From contig JAPWGK010000022.1 of NCBI GenBank assembly GCA_029641185.1, positions 496,001 through 560,000 on the forward strand: a stretch of 64,000 bases of DNA, written 5' to 3'. The notes under the pieces were generated by a model. The model did no database searches. It had not been told where the DNA came from and saw only the letters and a list, made by a program, of their open reading frames with translations. Below, one piece after another: positions 59,110 through 64,000 of the stretch (position 1 is its first letter; each line of letters opens with the position of its first letter). A program made the position numbers and the translations under genes. Origin of the DNA: Pseudofabraea citricarpa (taxonomy: Eukaryota; Ascomycota; Leotiomycetes; Helotiales; Dermateaceae).

Positions 59110-59390
59110 AAATACTTCCTAAAGTAAATATTTATTATAAAATAATATTAAAAAGTAAGAGAAAAATACTAAAAAGTATTTATAAAAGTATTAGTAAGAA
59201 TTAATAATAATAATAAAAAAATACTTCCTAAAGTAAATATTTATTATAAAATAATATTAAGAGATAAAAGAAAAATACTAAAAAGTATTTATAAAAGTAT
59301 TAATAGAAACTAGTAATAATAAAAGAAAAATATTTCCTAAGATAAAAATATATTATAATATAATAAGAATAAATAGAAATATATAGCTAG
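59110..59390. repeat. 109-bp tandem repeat, about 2.6 copies
   Basis: Copies begin with AATACTTCCTAAAGTAAATA at 59111 and 59220 and a diverged AATATTTCCTAAGAT at 59329, each 109 bases apart. The first two copies are nearly identical over most of their length, so the duplication is younger than, or was spared by, part of the mutation process. Confidence 0.85.
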
Positions 59391-59819
59391 ATTATTCTAA
59401 GAATATAAGAAGCGATTAACTATAAAAAAGGGAAAAGAAAAGTATTATAAATTTATTAGTTATATAAAAGTTTTTTATTAGAAGATTAACTTAATCTTAA
59501 ACTCTAGGAAAAAAGATAAGAAATAAAAAGGAAGTTAATATTATTTACTTACTTAAATCTATTATTTAAAGATTAACTAATAATTATAAGATTATATAAT
59601 TATTACTTTATTAATATTACTTATATTATATATTACGTACTATAAAATAAAGCTAATAAGAAAGATATAAACTAATTTTACGTGTAATATTAGTTAGCTT
59701 AAAATATAAAATAAGTTAAAATAAAAATATTCCTAATTATAAAAATAACTAATATTATAGTTAAGATATTATACGATTATATAAAAAAAGAATAAAAGAA
59801 TATTATAATAAATCGAAGG

Positions 59820-60130
59820 ATAAGATTATTATAAAAAGAGTTATAAGAGAAAGAAAGAAAAAAAAGAGTTAAGAAGTTAAAATAATACGTATAATATTAG
59901 CGTAAATAAAAAGTAGATAAAAGAGAAAGTTATAAGAGAGAGAAAAAAAGAGAAAAATAAAAGAGAAGTAAATAAAGAAAAAGTTATAAGAGAAAAAAAG
60001 AAAAAAAAAAAAGGGAAAAATAAAAGAGTTTAAATAATATATATAATACTAGTACGATTAAGAGATAAAAGTTATTAAAAAAGTTATAAGAAAAAAGAAA
60101 AAAAGAAAGAAAACGAAAAATTAAAATAAT
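59820..60130. repeat. Purine-rich strand tract
   Basis: The plus strand is dominated by A and G (AAGAGAAAGAAAG types), broken by short TTATAAGAG units that recur about six times. It is probably a degraded simple repeat. Confidence 0.6.
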
Positions 60131-60857
60131 AGAAAGTAAAATTAGCGTATTTAATTAGAAGTATATATAATACTATTAATAATATACCTATTAATAACTT
60201 TAGGAGAGTAATATAAATATAATTTAACTTCGATTAAAATAAATTTTTTTTTCTCTTAAAAGATAATATTAGAATTATAAATTATAATAAAAAATAAATT
60301 AAAAAGATTTAATATTATTATAAATAAAAAGATATCTTATATAATTAAGGTTTAAGAAAAAAGAAAAATTTAATTACTAAAAGATAAATAATAAATTATA
60401 TATATAATATTAATATTAAAACCCTTATATTTTATAAGATTATAAAACGTTAATATATACTTATAAGTATTATAAAAAGCTATTAGTTTTATTATTATAA
60501 CTTATAAGATATATATAATATATATAAAAGATATATATATATTAATAAACTATAATAATAAGGATAATAATAAAGTAATAATAGAAAAGTTAATAATAAA
60601 AAAGATAATAATAGAAAAAGAAATATAATTATAATATATTATATAAATATCTTTTACTTATATTTAATTTTAATTTTCTTTTTTTTTTTCCTAAAAATCC
60701 CTTAGACCTAGAATATAAGTAATACTCTAAAAGCTATAGTTTTTTATAATATTATAACCTAATAATAAGAGGCCGTAAGCTATAAATAAGTTATAACTAA
60801 TTATATATAAGTCTAAGAAAATTACTAATAATAAGGATATTTATAATATCTTAATAT

Positions 60858-60916
60858 TAATATTATTATTATTATTATTATTATTATTACTACTATTATT
60901 ATTATTATTATTATTA
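60858..60916. repeat. (ATT)n microsatellite
   Basis: About 19 ATT units, interrupted by a short ACTACT segment. Confidence 0.9.
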
Positions 60917-62310
60917 GGTAATATAATTATATTACTATTATTATTATTATAAATATTTAAGGCTACGATTACCTAAAATACTCGTATTATAATAATAATA
61001 TTTTAACTTCCGGTCTTATAAACCTTAGTTCTTTATATTAATTATACTTTTATAATCGGTTATATTTCTAAAAAGAAGACTTTTTTAGGTTAAGAAAAAA
61101 AAGTAAAATAACTTAGGAGAGCCGCTTATAATTAATATTAGGGTAATTCTAGGTTATTTATAATTTATATTATAATTATTAGTTAGTTTATAGGCGCTTA
61201 CGCTAACTATTACTTTAACTTAAAAAATAATACTTATATTATTCGCGCTAGTATATTTTTATTAATATTATATTATAATAATATTAATAAATAATAGCTA
61301 TTATTATTACTAGAGCTTTTATTATTCCTAGGGTTAATAACCGCTTATTACGCTACTTTTACTAAGTCTAAAAATAAGTTAAGAGTAATTATAATAATAA
61401 AACTAATAAATATAACTAAAATAACTTTATAAGTATAAGTAATTAACTTATAATAACTTCTAATATAAGTAGTTTATATTACTTTTAGTCTCTTACTAGT
61501 AAGTTCTAGGCCTTAGTAAAAGAGTTTTAGGCTTTTACTTTTATTAAGAGAATAAGAGAGCGTACTCGGCTTTAATAAGAGTTTATTACTTTAGATATAA
61601 TAGAAGTAAAAGTTATAAAAGAGAAAGAAAAAAAAGAAGAAAAAAAAGAAAAATAATTTTATAGCTAGTTATAAAGATATTATAAGATATTATAAGGAGT
61701 TATAAGAGGGTAATAAAAAGAGTTTACGCTTTATATTATATTATAAAGTCTTATAAAAAGCGTACTTATATAAAGATATTATATTATTAGGATAATTTAA
61801 ATTCTAATATTACTTGCGAGCTATTATAAATACTTAGATTAAGATCGTAAAATATTATAATATATAATTTTTAAATTCCTTAACTTATAGTTATATATAA
61901 AATATTAGAAACGAAATATTTTCTTTATATATATTATAAGATATAATATAATTATATATTTATATTAGATTCGGTTATAATAAGTTATATATTATAGCTA
62001 AAAAGTTTAATTATTTTTTATTAGAAATCGTAATATAAGCTATAATTATATATATAAGCTAATATAAGCTATAATAAATTATAATAAATCTAAAATAATA
62101 GCTTAAAAGTAAAATTATTTATATATATATATATTATAGCTTAGATATTAAATCTTCTTTTTTTATAAATAATAAGATAAATTATAATTATATATATTAG
62201 TCGCTTAGAAATAAAATTATTCTTTTATATTATTATTAATACGAATTATAATAATATTACTCTAATTATTATAACTAGTAATATTATATATATAACTTAT
62301 AAGAGCTATA

Positions 62311-62430
62311 TTTATATATATACGAGTTATAATAGTTATATTTATATATTTATAAGCTATAATAATTATATCTATATATTTATAAGTCGTAATAATTATA
62401 TTTATATATTTATAAGCTATAATAATAATA
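62311..62430. repeat. 30-bp tandem repeat, four copies
   Basis: Units starting TTTATATATT (or one-base variants) begin at 62311, 62341, 62371 and 62401 and share TATAAGCTATAATAATTATA. A few differences between copies are C/T or G/A changes. Confidence 0.85.
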
Positions 62431-62630
62431 ACTACTAGAAAGAATTAATTATTACTAATAGAATATTCCTTAGGGTAATTAAAAGCTTTTATATTAAGTT
62501 AATAAAAGTAGGTTAATAAATTTTATATATCTAAGAATTAAAAGCTAAACGATATTATTAAAAAAGTATAATTATTATAAGCTTCTTTAATAACTACTAT
62601 TAAGATTAAAAATAAACTCGCTAAGATATT

Positions 62631-62693
62631 TATAGAGATTCTCTTAATATCTATAGAGATTCTCTTAATACCTATAGAAATTCTCTTAATATC
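62631..62693. repeat. 21-bp tandem repeat, three copies
   Basis: TATAGAGATTCTCTTAATAT begins at 62631 and 62652, and a variant TATAGAAATT begins at 62673. Each unit also contains the small palindrome AGAGATTCTCT. Confidence 0.85.
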
Positions 62694-62770
62694 TAAACCT
62701 AAACTAGCTACTTATAAAATTATTATATATAAAGATATTCTCTTATTTACTTCTTTTTTATATTCTAAAT

Positions 62771-62930
62771 AACTCTTATATTTATATATTAAGAATAAGA
62801 TAGCTAATACGAATATCTTTTTATCTAGTTAACTTAAACGTTAAAATAATAACTCTTATATTTATATATTAAGAATAAGATAGCTAATACGAATACTCTT
62901 TTATCTAGTTAACTTAAATATTAGAACGAA
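62771..62930. repeat. 80-bp direct duplication
   Basis: AACTCTTATATTTATATATT begins both copies at 62771 and 62851, and the following 60 bases are nearly identical, including ATAGCTAATACGAATA and ATCTAGTTAACTTAAA. Confidence 0.85.
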
Positions 62931-63300
62931 GGTACGAATAAGATAATATTAACTAAAAAGATTAAATCCGAGCCTAGAGTATAAGCTATAAAGCTAGATA
63001 AAAAATTCGAGCTTAGATAACTCGAGAGAGAAACTATAGAAGAGGAGGAAAAGCTTAAAAACGCTTAGAGAATTATAGAGATACTAAGAAAGAGACGAGA
63101 GAGGAATAAGAGAATTTAGGTTATATAATCTAATATCAAGTAATATTATAGGATTATAGCTTAGTAGGGAAAAGTATAACGTAGTAATAATTAGGCTAAT
63201 AAATAAAGAGTTATATAGTATACTTATAACTTAGGAGGTTCTTTCTTTAAGGAGTAAGTAATAGAATTATATAAATATAAGCTATATATTATTTTTATCA

Positions 63301-63502
63301 CGTGGCAGAAGTAGGTCCTTTCTCTAGCTTTTTTTGGCCTAGCGCTTGAAAAGGCTTCCGGTATATATATGCTTAAAACCTAGTTTATATTAAATCTAAG
63401 GAGTACCAAGAACCTGCATTTGATATTCTGTATTAATTAAGTTACTTTATAGGGACTTCGAATTATAATTATGTCTCGAAGAACGTGTATTTCACATAGT
63501 TG
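63301..63502. other. Right border of AT block
   Basis: Composition changes sharply near 63300 (CACGTGGCAGAAGTAGG), and CA and TG become normal. No gene in this short stretch. Confidence 0.6.
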
Positions 63503-63673
63503 CTAATCTATAATCATGTTTTCATTTGTAACTTCTTGCTTGTTGTAAGAGTGGTAGAGTGAAGGATTTACGCGAGAGGTGGAAGCGAACGATGAAATGC
63601 GAGCGCGCAAGAAGATATACTCGATACAGAACATGAAGCCAAATGCGTAGAATATGTTAGCCACCCATTCCAT
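63503..63673 (-). CDS. Small single-span membrane ORF, 56 aa
   Basis: ATG at 63673, TAG at 63503. The N-terminus MEWVANIFYAFGFMFCIEYI is a plausible membrane segment, followed by a basic FLRARISSF and a hydrophilic tail. It could be a small protein, or the last exon of the minus-strand ORF that starts at 63972. I do not recognise it. Confidence 0.25.
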   Translation of the reverse strand: MEWVANIFYAFGFMFCIEYIFLRARISSFASTSRVNPSLYHSYNKQEVTNENMIID

Positions 63674-63723
63674 AATCGCATCTCATAGTATCCTTCTACT
63701 AAAATATCTATCTGAGGTGATTA

Positions 63724-63972
63724 TCAGTGGCGTAGATGAAGGAATCGCGTCCAATTCCGAAAAGCTGTATCCAACCAATCTCCAAAGTCCAGTGGATTGG
63801 TTAATCTTCGAAGGTCTGCAGTAAATTTAATGCAACTCTTCCATGACTTAAGAAAGCATACACCGCAGTGGTCTTTGTAAGGATATGCAGACGGTAACCT
63901 GGGCTGCCTAGCGCGCATCAGAATTCGCTCCTTCTCTACTTCTTCCTCCCACAAACCCATTTTCGTGTCCAT
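63724..63972 (-). CDS. Unresolved ORF, possibly first exon of a gene
   Basis: An ATG at 63972 opens 82 codons. The first 38 or so (charged helix with EEEVEKERILMRARQ, then LPSAYPYKDHCG) read like protein; the remainder is less convincing. A GTGTAT donor directly follows the DHCG codons, so a spliced product is possible. The family is not recognised with any certainty. Confidence 0.3.
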   Translation of the reverse strand: MDTKMGLWEEEVEKERILMRARQPRLPSAYPYKDHCGVCFLKSWKSCIKFTADLRRLTNPLDFGDWLDTAFRNWTRFLHLRH

Positions 63973-64000
63973 GCTCTCCCTCTATTCTCAACATTTACTC

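Larger units (their letters stand above)
50160..63300. mobile_element. RIP-saturated AT-rich repeat block, relics of mobile elements
   Basis: About 13 kb with very low GC and no ORF of 60 codons on either strand. Most 60-base lines between 51 and 63 kb have no CA and no TG at all, while TA is extreme and CG (TCG, ACG) persists. RIP converts CpA to TpA on both strands of duplicated DNA, which explains exactly this pattern, and the loss of TG also removes almost every TGA and ATG. The starting elements cannot be identified by eye, and I saw no reverse transcriptase or transposase motif. Internal repeats are listed separately. Calling it mobile-element derived is inference from RIP's known targets. 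Confidence 0.75.

Noticed and set aside
50160..63300. Considered as a mitochondrial insert or a centromere
   Set aside because: There are no mitochondrial genes, rRNA or intron ORFs. A centromere cannot be excluded, but the CA/TG loss is explained by RIP and 13 kb alone is not diagnostic.
63724..63972. Considered as a complex I NDUFB7-like subunit
   Set aside because: Only a short LP..Y.DHC resemblance; the expected CX9C pairs are not found.

Overview
The window comes from a nuclear chromosome of a filamentous ascomycete (Pezizomycotina). I infer this from genes on both strands split by many 43-70 nt GT-AG introns with CTAAC/CTGAC-like branch sites, CT-rich leaders, Zn2Cys6, P450, FSH and GMC families, and a 13-kb AT-rich block that looks like RIP (repeat-induced point mutation). 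I cannot name the species; gene content would fit Leotiomycetes or a relative.

Left part (1-19.6 kb, ordinary composition). A 4.7-kb CT-rich, T-rich and repeat-bearing stretch holds at most one very short ORF behind a possible 5'UTR intron. It is followed by housekeeping genes: ARPC5 (Arp2/3 p16 subunit), an MFS sugar porter, the complex I assembly factor NDUFAF5 (minus) divergent from the AP-2 alpha subunit APL3 (plus), a secreted subtilase with an unusual twin C-terminal module (minus), and a DJ-1/HSP31-type glyoxalase.

Middle part (19.6-50 kb, accessory). Genes are well spaced: a GC-rich single-exon bacterial-type L-asparaginase II, a P450 of the ent-kaurene-oxidase-like type, a DUF300/Ost-alpha membrane protein, a broken epimerase, a pirin, an FSH1/LovG-like hydrolase, an FAD monooxygenase, a 2-oxoglutarate oxygenase, an aldo-keto reductase, a Zn2Cys6 regulator and a secreted GMC oxidoreductase. 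The run from the hydrolase to the GMC enzyme could be a small catabolic or tailoring cluster, but no PKS, NRPS or terpene synthase is present.

The most striking locus lies inside the last intron of pirin, on the opposite strand: a tRNA-Gly(GCC) gene at 29410-29551. It is interrupted twice, once by 21 nt at the canonical 37/38 site and again by a 50-nt insertion exactly between the T-stem and T-loop. The second insertion begins GTAAGT, contains CTAAC and ends AG, as spliceosomal introns do. Removing both restores a full cloverleaf.

Right part (about 50.1-63.3 kb) is an ORF-free AT block in which CA and TG dinucleotides are almost absent while CG survives, as expected of CpA-directed RIP taken nearly to saturation. 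It still carries tandem repeats and a foldback element. Ordinary sequence resumes at about 63.3 kb with one or two unresolved minus-strand ORFs.
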